A stretch of DNA of 64,000 bases from Pinus tabuliformis. Lineage: Eukaryota > Streptophyta > Pinopsida > Pinales > Pinaceae. Shown here one piece after another: positions 12,064 through 23,189 of the stretch; within the stretch, counting starts at the first letter, position 1, and every line of letters begins with the position of its first letter. Location of the stretch: assembly GCA_031772625.1 (NCBI GenBank), contig CM062808.1, forward strand, positions 142,516,605-142,580,604, read 5' to 3'. The notes below the pieces were generated by a model. The model did not search any database and was not told the origin of the DNA. It saw nothing but the letters and a program-made list of their open reading frames with translations. Both the position numbers and the translations under genes were made by a program.

Positions 12064-15000
12064 ATGAAGCTCGTCTCTTGGAACTGTAGAGGTTTGGGGA
12101 ACGCCTCCAAAGCTGAAGCAATCATGGATCTCCTGAAAATAGAATCTGCAGACATTCTCATACTCCAAGAGACTAAGATAGAAGCCCGAGCACTTCTAGA
12201 TATCAGCAAGTCAAAGTGGAAGAAAAGTGCAGGCAAAGCAGTAAATTCAAGGGGCTCATCCGGAGGACTGGCAACCCTCTGGTCAGAAGAATCTTTTTTA
12301 CTCAAAAAATCTCATGAAACTCAGCACTGGATATTCATGGAGCTTACACAATATGCAAGTAAGCTGTCTTTCTCTTTATTTAATCTCTATGTTCCTGTTA
12401 CTTATTCTGAAAAAAGAGAATGCTGGACCTCTCTCTCAGCATTTTTAGACCAGCATACTCCAAGCAACATAATTCTAGCAGGTGACCTCAATATAGTACT
12501 GAAATCAAAAGAGAAAAGGGGCGGCTCCAACAACAGAGACCCTATGCTGGCCTTTGTGGAAGAGCTAGCGCAACAATGGGACCTATTAGACTTCAAGCCC
12601 ATTCGCGGTCTATATACCTGGTCCAACAACAGATCTGGGTCTGAACATATCTCTGCTCGATTGGATCGATTTTTGGTACAAGGTTCTCTGATTATGGATA
12701 AAAAGATAATCAAAACAAAAATTTTACCCAAGTTAGCTTCTGACCACAAGCCGATCCAACTGCTCCTTGAAGATGAAGAAGATCTAGGTCCCTACCATTC
12801 CACTTCAGCCCTTTATGGATTGAGAGAGAGGGTTTTTTTGAAACTGTTAAAGAAGCCTAGGCCAAGTCATTCTCAGGGTCCCCAAGCTTTGTTTGGGAAC
12901 AAAAACTAAAAGCCACCAAACAAGCGCTGAAGGAGTGGATAAGGAAACCAGTCCCTACTCCAATCAGCATAAGGAAAGAGGCAGTATGCACATTGGAGAC
13001 TTTACAAACGGAATTAGAGAGCAAAGAGATCACAACTGAACTTCTGGAACAAGAAATCAAGGCTCAAGCTGCTACATACCGATCATTCAGAAAAGAAGAA
13101 GAATACTGGCGAATCAAATCAAGGAGTTTGTGGTTAAAGGCAGGCGATCGAAATACCTCCTTCTTCCACAAACAATATAGAGCTAGGCTAAACAGGAATC
13201 ACATCTATGAAATAAGGACAACAGAGGGCCATGTCAGCAAAGGCTTTGCCCAAGTTAAAGCTGCTGCAGACAGCCATTTTCAAAATCTTTTTAGTGATGG
13301 AGTACAGACTTCCGAGGGGGAAATAACAGAATTCCTTTCTAATATCCCTCATCTAATCAGTCCAGAAGAAAACGTTGCCCTCACTAGAGAAGTAACAGAG
13401 GAGGAAATTATAAAAATTATATGGTCCATGGAATCAGATAAGGCTCCGGGCCCGGACGGATTTATGATACACTTCTACAAAGTTCGCTAGAACATCATCA
13501 AAAGAGACCTCCAAAAAATGATAAAGGGGTTCATGAGAAAAGCTAAGATCAGTGGAGGAACCAAATCTACGTATCTAACATTAATCCCCAAAGAATCTAA
13601 TCCAGAAACATTCTCCAGATTCAGACCCATATCTCTTTATAATGCATCCTATAAAATTCTGGCAAAATTGCTAGCAAGCAGGATCAAGCCCTTGCTCAAG
13701 AAGCTGATATCTAGTTCTCAAGGCGGCTTTGTGGAGGGCAGACACATTCTCGACAATGTTATCCAAGTCCAGGAGACAATCCACACCAGCATGAAGCAAA
13801 ATGAGAAAGGTATGTTGATTAAATTAGACATGGCAAATGCGTTTGATAGAGCCAATCACTATTTTCTCATTAAGGTACTCCTCACCTTTGGTTTCTCGCC
13901 TCATTTTGTTTAGCTTATTAATGCTTGAATAAATAATATCTGGATCACCCCCTGGTCAATGGCCGCCCCTCCAATTTCTTCCAAGCCCGGAGAGGCATCA
14001 GGCAAGGATGCCCCCTCTCCCCTTTCCTGTACATTTTAATGGCAGATTCCCTTAGTGGAAAGCTCACGGCTGAAATAACTCTTGGCACTCTCCCTGGTCT
14101 CAAATCATCCTCTGATGCAGTACCCCAGAACCATGCTCTCTTTGCCGACGACTCACTTCTCCTCAGAGGTGTGTCCCCCAGAATTGTCAAAGGCTTCAAT
14201 TCAATCTTGAAAGGCTACTGCAGGGTCACAGGTGCTCTCATCAATGAAAGAAAGAGTGAAATTTATAGTTAGAACACAGGTCAATAAGAGACCAACAACA
14301 TTGCGGCAATCATGGGATTTAGAGGTCATGCCAACTGGGATCGAATTAAATATCTCGGCCTTCCAATAATCAATGGTGCCAACAGGAGAACGCTCTGGAC
14401 AGATATAATATGTAAAATTACATCCAAGATAGAAGCGATGGGAGGCTATTAGCTAACTAAAGGAGGAAAAACTATCCTAATCAAGACCCAGCTATCTGCG
14501 TTCCCAATTTATCAAGCCGCCTTCATGCTGGCCCCCAAGAATGTCACGGAGCAGATTTCAAAATTGTTACGGGATTTCTTATGGCAAGGCGGGAGAGGGA
14601 ATGAAAATAAAATGCAGTTAATAAGCTGGGATCTAGTTAGACGGCCAACAGCAGAGGGGGGCCTTCAAATCCGAGATCCCTCACTTGTAAACCTGGCTAT
14701 GGGTGGGAAATTACTTTGGAAAATGGCCAACGATCCAAATCATCAGACCAGCATCACGTTGATGTCAAAATACGCCCGAAATTCTACATACAGAAGCCTG
14801 CAGTTCGATTCCTCTACCAACAGCACGCAGATATGGAAGCTTTGTTGTAAAAGTAGCAAATTTTTTAATTAATACCTGTAGAGAGTGCCTGGAAATGGAA
14901 AATGAACCAACATGTGGCATGATAGAATAATGGGGAACGACCCATTGGAAGAAAATGAAGATATAGTGGATATCTGAGAGTGGCTGTTGCATGCAGGCAA

Positions 15001-16305
15001 AACCAAACTCTATGACATTTTGAATTGGGACAGCAGAGGTGAATAGGCCGGTTGAGATATCAATGGTATCCCAGATTGGCTAATACCACAAAAAACTGTC
15101 TTATTGATTTGCTGGAAGGATCCTCTCCTGAACATCGACACATAAGAGACTGCGGGGCTTGGGGAATGACTGGAATATATACCACAGCAGCAGGATACAA
15201 AGCACTCCATAGTTCAAGAAACAATAGCCATGCACCGGCCTTCTGGAAGTCAGTTTGGGACAACCTAGCTCTCCCCAAAGTGAACTTCTTCTTCTGGACG
15301 TTGGTGCACAACAAACTTCTCACTGGACATAATCTTGAGAAAAGGAATATTGCAGGACCACACAGGTGTGAGTTATGCAGAAGCTACTCTGAAACAGCCC
15401 AACACTTATTTCTTAAGTGCAAATTTGCCAAGGAAGTATGGGAGCACGCTCTTTTGGACCTGCAGATTCCAGCCTTTCCCCAAAATACAGTAGCAGAACT
15501 GTTTGCCTCCTGGATCAATATCTATCCTCACAGCATCCCCAACAAATCCTTCTAGAAAAAAATTTGGACAACAATTCCAAAATTCGTTTGTTGGCAGATA
15601 TGGTTGGCACGTAATGATCAAATTTTCAATGGAAACAGAAACACTCCTCTCCAAGTTGCAGCCAAAGCTAAAGCATTACTCTTGGAAGCAGCGCAACAAC
15701 ATTTTCATAAAGAAGATCCACTGCTCCTTCCTGAAGAAAGGAGATGGCTTCGCTCGCTTGAGCCTTCTCCTCTTAAGCTTCATCTCGCCCCTCAAACAGT
15801 TAATTTGAAGTGGAGAATAAGAGAAACTGAGGAAAGTTTCACAAATTGGTGGAAATCCAAAAAACCCACCACCATTTTTTTTTACGGAGCCTCCAAAGGA
15901 AATCCTGGGAATGTTGGAGCTGGAGGGGTCATTTACTCTTTGGACGGCACCTCAAGAGACAGCTTTTATTGGGGACTAGGCCAGAAATCTAATAATCAGG
16001 CAAAGATCTATGGTCTACTCAAAGCTTGTCTAATAGCAAGAGAAAAGGGAGTTAAAGATTTCCAAGCCTTTAGTGATTAAGAGATCCTTGTCAAAAAATT
16101 AAATGCTGAAGATCTTTTCAACAATGAAAGCCTCAATAAAATTCTGGGAAGACTGAAAAGAATCATCCAAGAGTTCACCTCCTATAAATTCTATCACATC
16201 CTTAGAAACCTGAATGGCGAAGCTGATCAAATCGCGAACAAAGGATGTCCACTCATGAAAGGACAACTGTTTATCAATGACGAAAACTTCTACCAAATTC
16301 CCTGA
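12064..16305 (+). pseudogene. LINE ORF2: endonuclease, reverse transcriptase, zf-RVT, RNase H
   Basis: ORF2 begins 3 bp after ORF1 stops. Domain order is an APE-like endonuclease (12064 to about 12760; start MKLVSWNCRG, then QETK, GDLN and ASDH motifs), a reverse transcriptase (about 13350-14300; APGPDG, FRPIS, FVEGRHI, RQGCPLSP and FADD motifs), a zf-RVT domain with CELC...H...C (about 15240-15460), and a C-terminal RNase H (about 15880-16290). It is clearly dead. The frame changes about three times (near 12790, 13950 and 14870), and around ten in-frame stops are seen, including TAG at 13488 and 15553 and TAA at 16078. In the RNase H, the first catalytic Asp of the usual FDGASKGNPG is Tyr and the usual Glu of NNQAE is Lys. 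Confidence 0.9.
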
Positions 16306-16446
16306 AAAGTTTGTAATTCACAGGCAGAACAAGCTTGTTGTTTTCTTTGTAAACGGGGCTGCCTCGGCAAAGACCCCACCTCCCATATTCAAATAAATAA
16401 AAACTTACACCCGTTTCAGTTAAAAAAAAAAGAAATTGTGTCATGC

Positions 16447-17012
16447 GAATAATTTTACTTTACACCATTTTTTCCTAAACTGTATTTTAAGTTTTTTTGT
16501 TTGGTTTTTTTTAATATTTAAATTTTCAAATGAGTTATTTATTTACGTATTTATTTATTTTCAAATAATTTATTTCTTTTTTTTATATTGTATTTTTAAT
16601 ATTAATTAAATATATTTGAGTTGAATTTATTTGGTTTTTACATTTTTTTTTAAATATGTCCAAATATTTATATTGATCGCTGAAAATATTACATAAGGGA
16701 TTATAGTGAAATTTCTTCAAAACGTGGATAGTTAAGGAATAATTAGATATCACCATTCCAAGTGCATAGAGCAGAGCAACCATATCCCCTGCATGAACCA
16801 GGACACCATTGACAAAAATATTTCAAAAGTTGATCACATAAATAGCATATCGAAGATACTATTGTTTGTAGACATGAAAATGAGACAAGTGTGGACATAT
16901 AAACTGTAACATAAAGTAACTAAAAACATAAAAAGTAGTAAAAATTCAGTATAGACACACGAACAAGTAGATTCCTTCCACACTGAAGACTGTAAGAGTT
17001 GTTTGAGGAAAC
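16447..17012. other. AT-rich spacer
   Basis: T-rich and A-rich runs dominate, with no conserved coding signal or structured RNA that I can recognise. Confidence 0.6.
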
Positions 17013-17652
17013 TTAGTACAAAATGATGACTGGCGTGCACAAGGAGACATTTGCATGAGAATTGTGCAATGGTAGGTCAAAATTTGCCTCAATAGTGTTA
17101 AGAGGCACAACATTGATAATCACGGGCTCTTCCTGATGGTCAATTGAATCGATATCATCTAACACTATATAACGTTCCACTTGATCCAACCTTACCACTA
17201 TATCTTCCAAGTTGTATCTGATGTCCCACAATATGCGCTTGATCTCCTCTTGGCCAGCAAAGAGTTTATAGTTATCAACTTGCTTATCATAGATAACCAT
17301 GCTAAGCAATGTCTCCATTTGATGATGGTGAGTGATTGAGTGAATAAAAATGAATTCTTCTCCTCTGAAACAATCATGCATCGGACACCCATTTGAGACT
17401 ACTTCCACTTATCTCAAAGTGAGAGAAGTATTTACAATCTCCAAATTCCTTGGTTTCCAAATTGAGTACTTCCTTTCTGACCTCAAGAGGGGCAGCCTCA
17501 AAGAAATTCACCATGGATTCCCACCTAAACAAGTGTTTGTGGCTTGAGGAGGATGCCCTTGGCGCCCGTCGGGTGATAAGAATTGGGGCGAAGCCATGTA
17601 AGACCTTCAAATAAAACACACCACGAACATAGAAAAATGAGAAACGACCCAA
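17013..17652 (-). pseudogene. Unrecognised coding-like fragment
   Basis: Two overlapping minus-strand frames (17374-17652 and 17013-17408) have protein-like composition. The upstream part contains FFEAAPLEVRKEVLNLETKE. The downstream part is acidic, with QEEIKRILWDIRYNLEDIVV and LDQVERYIVLDD, which looks like amphipathic helix. They could be one broken gene with a frame change in the overlap (17374-17408), or exons of a small gene. I do not recognise the family. Flanks are AT-rich spacer, and no promoter or splice site is convincing. An old transposon remnant is equally possible. Confidence 0.3.
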
Positions 17653-17764
17653 GTAATATCAAGACAAGAGTATAGTTTCATTCAAACATAGAAGGAAGGG
17701 TTGACTGCAAGGAAAAGGGAGAAAGTGGGGAAGTGAAGGAGGAATAAGTGATGCCTGCTTAAAG

Positions 17765-17832
17765 CCCACTATTGAGATTGTACCAATAGTAAGACAAACC
17801 CACTATTGAGATTGTACCAATAGTAAGACAAA
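17765..17832. repeat. Perfect 34-bp tandem duplication
   Basis: A unit starting CCCACTATTGAGATTGTACC occurs twice in direct succession without differences. Each unit also contains a small inverted repeat (CTATTG...CAATAG). Confidence 0.85.
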
Positions 17833-19869
17833 CTGCAAAGACAAGATTTGGGAGTGGTGAAAACTAGTGTCAAAACCAAATGGAAAATGTACCAGAATAC
17901 CAAAACCCGCAACTAAGCACTAGGAAATTATTTGATATGTGAAATTTTTAAAAATATTTTATAAATATCTTATTTTAATTTAATTTGTAATATTTTTTAA
18001 ATGAAATTGACAAAGCAAAAAAGTATGGGGGAGATATAGTGGTGTACAATAATATTTCGTGACCATATTTAAATTTAATTAATAAGCACATAAAAATTTA
18101 ATACTTACAATAAACATGTAAATAGGTTTTTTTATAATATCATGAGCCAGTATCATGGATTATCAATACCTCATGCCCAAAAATCGTAGCTCATTTCAAA
18201 ATCAAAATATTTTATTTTATAACATTTTTCAAATTAAATCTAAAAGCAAACAAGTATAGTGAAATTTCTAATAACATTTTGACTTGGCCAAAATGAAATA
18301 AAATAAAAATAAATTAATAATTATAATTATCAATAAAATATTTTGACTTGGTCAAATTACATAACATTAAAATAATAATAATAATAATAAAACATAAGAT
18401 TAATAACTATATTTATAATTATAATTAATAATAAAACCAACTTAGATTTATCTTAACTCATGATTTACCAAATTTTTAGAGAGAACAAATTCCTTGAAAT
18501 GCAAACTTTTTTTAGCGTGAAAAAAATTGATCCCTCTCACGTTTGGTAGATTGAAATTAAGATAGATCTAAATTAGTATTAATAAAGATAATTTGATCTT
18601 GATTTTATATTTTATTAAATTAAATTTTATTTTTTTGTGAAAGTAATTTCATTTTTATTTTATATTTATTAAATTAATTTCAATTTAGTAAATTTTTAAA
18701 GCGAAAATATTTTGTATGATGTAAAAATTTGAGAAAAATATTTTTACAAATAGTTATAATGTGTTATTTTTACAAATAGTTATAAGTGTGATAAAACTTT
18801 GTTATTAGAACAAAAGACAAGGATATTAACAAGTTGGATATAAATAAGGAAAAAAAAATTGTTCATCAATTTGAAGATTGTTAACGTTGTTTGAGGATAC
18901 ACAAGTACTCCCGAGTTACTTTGATTATGATGGTATAATGGTTTTTACAATCCAAGAGGTTGATATTTTTTTAATATGACTTTTTTTAAATAAATATATA
19001 TTAATTGAAAAAGTTTTATGTTTATGTTTTATTAAGAGTTTGTTTTTTTTAACATAAGAAAATAGGTTAATAACCCAAGACCCAGAGGTATCTAGCAGGA
19101 GTGAAAGCTTGCCCCCATACAAATTACTAAAAAGTAATTTTTGGTGACATGGTTTTCTTTGAGTAAGCATGATGAGTGAACTTACATATGAAAATAGTAG
19201 TCATTGATAGTTGTCCCATTGTTAATTTGACAACTAAATTATGATAAATTTTCCACTATAAAAAAAATATCTATAAATAATAATAACTTTTATATAAAAA
19301 CAACTCATTTATCAATAACTTGTCAAATTTATTATTACGCATTTCATCATGCTCGTATAATTTTTCATCATAAAGAACTAACTTGCACGGAATCGAGATG
19401 CCACGAAATCAAGAAACCCAACAACTTAAGTCATACCTTCAGGAAACCCAACGAATGCCACCTTTGACATTCATGTGAATGGTGTACTTGCCGTCAAAAT
19501 ATCTTAAGGATATTTAAAAGAAAATCTAAAATTGAAATGATAATCGCACAAGTCGCCCAATACACATGGAGTAGGCAACTTTCATATGTATGTTTTAGCT
19601 ATTTTAATTTAAAAGTTTTGTATTCAATTGTTATATCTCAAGTTCATTTTCCTCTCTCTTAATTTAGTTTACTTTAGTAAAATGTTTTGAGCAAGATTAA
19701 AAAAGTGTAGTTGTTTCAATATTAAATTTTGAATTAGATGGAAAATATTTTGAATTTTTCGAAGAAGATTCTATTAAGATATGAATTTCAAAACCAAAAT
19801 CGAATCGAGAAGGTTCCATTAAAAAAATAGGTTTTTTTTTTAACAGTGTTCAACATTTCAAGAACCGTT
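17833..19869. other. AT-rich spacer without genes
   Basis: Long A/T-rich sequence with an (AAT)n run near 18370-18390. I see no coding region, repeat family end or RNA gene. Confidence 0.6.
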
Positions 19870-20350
19870 GTAATAATTTGAATAAAACAAGTTCATGAAT
19901 TTAAGAAATTTGTAGTTTTAAATTAAGGAAGTTCATGAATTTAATAAATTTGAGTTTTTATAGTCACTCTAAAATTGTAATAATTTGAATAAAATAAGTT
20001 CATGAATTTAAAAAATTTGTAGTTTTAAATCAAGGAAGTTTATGAATTTAATAAATTTGAGTTTTTATAGATTTCACACTCGGTAACAGTTACAACAATT
20101 TCAATAGAGGAAATTTAGGAATTTAGGAATTATGTAATATTATTTAATATGGTTTAATTTCACATTAAGGTAAGAGTTTCAAAACCAAACCGACTATCAA
20201 ATTGGACTGTTTTCACAGTTGACCACTCTAGTAATAGTTTCAACAATTTGAACAAAAAAAGTTTAGGAATGTAAGAAATTTGTAACTTTAACAGTTGCAA
20301 CAATTTCAATAAAGAAAAAAGTTCCCGAATTTATGAAATTTGTACCCTTA
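19870..20350. repeat. Minisatellite-like array, 107-bp unit plus diverged copies
   Basis: A 107-bp unit beginning GTAATAATTTGAATAAAA lies at 19870 and again at 19977, nearly identical. Further degraded units, recognisable by AGTTACAACAATTTCAATA and a GGAATTTA-type segment, continue to about 20350. The gradient from near-identical to strongly diverged suggests repeated local duplication over time. Confidence 0.65.
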
Positions 20351-20748
20351 TTTGACATGGCCCAATAAGCCCCTCAAATTCCATCCATAAGCTCCAGAAA
20401 TGTTTATATTTCAAAGTTAGCCACAAAATCAAAGGGTTGATGTGCTAGATCAACCATGACTTTGACCCGACATTATATTGGAGTCAGGATTGATTCGAAA
20501 GGAACTCACGTATAAGGATTTGCATAATTTCATGTTCTCACTTAGAAGGAGACGTATCATTAACCTATATTAAGTGATAAGAAATCACTAAGATAAATAT
20601 TTTGATGTAATTAAAAAGTTTTTAAAACTAATGATAAATAAAATAAAAATTTATTATTTTAAATTAAAAATATATATATTAGATTTAAGACTTTGTGATC
20701 TATATTGTAGATAAATATATTTCGGAATAATTACATCATTAGGATTTG

Positions 20749-20792
20749 GTTGACGTTTAGAACCAAGCAATGTGGTTCATCCTTAGGACAAG
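20749..20792 (-). ncRNA. Degenerate hammerhead ribozyme, PLE copy A
   Basis: On the minus strand the segment aligns with the hammerheads of copies B and C. The stem II pair GAACCA...TGGTTC and a GTC next to the expected cleavage site are kept. The conserved core around stem II is altered, so activity is unlikely. Its position, about 1 kb beyond the endonuclease ORF, matches the other copies. Confidence 0.6.
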
Positions 20793-21730
20793 GTGAAAGG
20801 AATCGTACAGTCTTCAGGAATAAATAGTAAGGATGCATCATTGCTGTTGAAAACTAATCGTTGGAGAATAGTCAAACAAGTAAATAAAATATTATTTTTA
20901 TTTAAAATGTTTTAATATTTTTATTTAAAAAGTTTTAATATTTTTAATATTATTTAAAATCCCAAATTTTTTTTTATATAATTTTTATTTAAAAATAGTT
21001 TTAATATTTTAATATTATTTAAAATCCAAAAATTAAATATAAATGATTTAATATTCTTAATTTAGTAATAAAAAGTTTTAATATTTTAATATTATTTAAA
21101 ATATCAAGTTAGATATAAAATGTAGTTTTTGTATTTTAATATTATTTAAAATCCAAAAAATTAGATATAAAGTATTTAATATTCTTAATTTAGTAATAAA
21201 ATAGATTTAGTAATAAAATAGATCTTAGGAATACAGATTATGTTAAGAAAATTAAGGGGTTAAAAATAGGTGTTTAATAAATAAAAACAAAGTTATAAGG
21301 GGATAAATTAAAAATAGTTGTTTATGTAATATTAGATGATGATTAGGTCTAAGGATAAGATATTTGGTTCCAAAGTAAGGTATAGAGAGGTTTCTAAAGG
21401 GCGATATGAATTAATAAATAGTAATAAGGAGTAATATAATGATAAGAAAACCCATAAATTAATAAGGGGGGTAAGGATAAGTTATAAATTTTAATAGGGA
21501 GATTATAAGTAATGTTAAAACTAATAAGGTTAGGATCTCAATAATATGTATTACAAGGAAAAAAGAGATTAAATACTATAGAAGTAATTAGGAGTTCAAT
21601 AATTGAAATTAAAAATAATGTTAAAAATAAAGGTAGTATGAGCATTTATTTTAATTAAGTTACAAGCAATATGCTATACATAAAAAGAAAAAGAGAAAAG
21701 AATATAAAAGGGAAAAAAGAGACAAGAGGA

Positions 21731-22153
21731 TCATAAGGAGAGGATCAGAATCCAACTTTTACTCAATTTCCAACCACCATCTTTGTTGAGATTCCTAGCA
21801 TGCCTTTCAATCTCAATAGCCTCTCTAAGCTTCCTATGGTGGAAATGGTTAACCTTAGTGAGGACTTTGGAATCCACAATACAAAAATGGTGTTTGGACT
21901 TCTCCGCATGCTCAGCTAGAGCTGAAGAGAAGGAACGATTGTGCCTTATGCCTGTCGTGTGTTCATGGATACTCCGTTTGATCGATTGACCCGTTTCTCC
22001 AATATATGGAGTACCACATGAACATGGAATCAAGTAAACACCTTTCATGTCCTTCAGGTCAGTGTGATGTTTAACCGAACCAAGAGAATTTCTAATGGTC
22101 CTTAAGAGGTTTGAACAAAGAGGAAACATTATTCCGCCTAAGGATATGTGCAA
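21731..22153 (-). CDS. GIY-YIG endonuclease domain of PLE copy A
   Basis: A 140-residue open frame. It contains DMKGVYLIPCSCGTPYIGET (the GVY...YIG form of the GIY-YIG motif), a conserved Arg/His segment with NEH-like SIHEH, a HHRKLREAIEIERH helix and the C-terminal WKLSKSW. In PLEs this domain nicks target DNA and sits at the C-terminus of the RT protein. Here the frame starts at an internal Met, because upstream RT sequence is broken, so it is a fragment and not a separate gene. Copies B (41468-41914) and C (63123-63470) encode the same domain. Confidence 0.88.
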   Translation of the reverse strand: MHISLGGIMFPLCSNLLRTIRNSLGSVKHHTDLKDMKGVYLIPCSCGTPYIGETGQSIKRSIHEHTTGIRHNRSFSSALAEHAEKSKHHFCIVDSKVLTKVNHFHHRKLREAIEIERHARNLNKDGGWKLSKSWILILSL

Positions 22154-22523
22154 TCTTATCCGAGGTCCCTTAAATAAATGGGAGATGACCCTTGGAGATA
22201 GGATCGAAACGAGTAGTTTTAACTCTAGATTCTTTACATGCTCTTTGAAAAGCTTTGAGGCTCTAATTTCTGTTGTACCTATTATTTTTAAAACTTCAAG
22301 GAGATGAGATTTCTCTTGCTCAAATTCTCAGAGCACGGGTAGTAAGGGTGCTAAGAACACCAAATTTTTGAGCAGGAAAATGATGAGAACTAGCATGAAG
22401 ATATCATTTCGTGTGAGTTTTTTTGCGAAAAACTTAGTGGGAAACAGAACCATCATCTGACATTCTAGAGAGGAGAATGTCAAGGAAAGGAAGGCATCTG
22501 TCCACCTCTACCTCCATTATGAA

Positions 22524-23189
22524 TCATTGACCAAGACACAGCCAAATTGGTAGACTCTAGCTCACCTCGACCTTTTTCAGTTTCCAATGAGAGTTCTATG
22601 AGCAAACTTGCGGTGTTTCCATGGGTTCCCCTCTTTCCCCCATTGTTTCTAACCTTTTTACGGAAGATTTTGAGACCAAGGCCTTAGCCTCAACTCAATT
22701 TCACCCTAAGAAGTGGAAGAGGTTTGTTGATGACACTTGCGCCATTTGGCCCCATGGTCATGAGAAGTTGGATCTGTTTTTGAACCACCTTACCTCTTAA
22801 TCTAAATCTATCAAGTTCATAATGGAGGTAGAGGTGGATGGATGTCTTCCTTTCCTTGAAATTCTCCTCTCTAGAATGGATGATGGTTCCGTTTCTCACC
22901 AAGTTTTTTGCAAAAAAACTCACATCGAACAATATCTTCATGCTAGTTCTCATCATTTTCCTGCTCATAAATTTGGTGTTCTTAGCACCCTTGCTACCCA
23001 TGCTCTGAGAATCTAAGATGAAAACCACCTAGAGCAAGAGAAATCTCATCTCCTTGGATTTTTTAAAAATAATGGATACAACAGAACTCAGAGCCTCAAA
23101 GATTTGCAAAGAGCATGTAAAGAATCTAGAGATAAAACTGCTTGTGTTGATCCTATCTCCAAGGTTCATCTCCAATTTATTCAAGGGAC
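22524..23189 (+). mobile_element. Penelope-like element copy B, part 1: reverse transcriptase
   Basis: The plus strand encodes the palm and C-terminal part of a PLE reverse transcriptase. CGVSMGSPLSPIVSN (about 22600-22645) is followed by the catalytic FVDDT (about 22725) and by the conserved SHQVFCKKTH and EQYLHASSHH segments (about 22890-22960). The fragment starts head to head against copy A. It stops at 23189, where GypA is inserted. The matching continuation resumes at 41477. The coding part is broken in a few places. Confidence 0.88.

Larger units (their letters stand above)
10532..16446 (+). mobile_element. Full-length L1-type LINE with 15-bp target duplication
   Basis: The identical 15-mer GAAATTGTGTCATGC lies at 10532-10546 and 16432-16446 and brackets the element. 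The body (10547-16431, 5.9 kb) has a GC-rich 5' leader, ORF1, a 3-bp gap, ORF2, a 3' UTR and a short A-tail (about 16422-16431). This is the hallmark of target-primed reverse transcription by a plant L1-clade element. Length and content suggest a complete insertion, not a 5'-truncated one. Both ORFs are damaged, mostly by stop codons that look like single transitions. The perfect duplication may mean modest age, or that the flanks escaped change by chance. Confidence 0.93.
20690..22523 (-). mobile_element. Penelope-like element copy A, 5'-truncated
   Basis: On the minus strand this holds the end of a PLE reverse transcriptase (about 22523-22160), a GIY-YIG endonuclease frame (21731-22153), a long AT-rich 3' region and a hammerhead-like sequence near the 3' end (20749-20792). 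The same order recurs in copy B. The 5' end stops inside the RT region, exactly where copy B starts in the opposite direction. The RT remnant is decayed while the endonuclease frame is open. PLEs of this kind are known from conifers (Dryad) and are otherwise scarce in plants. Confidence 0.88.
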
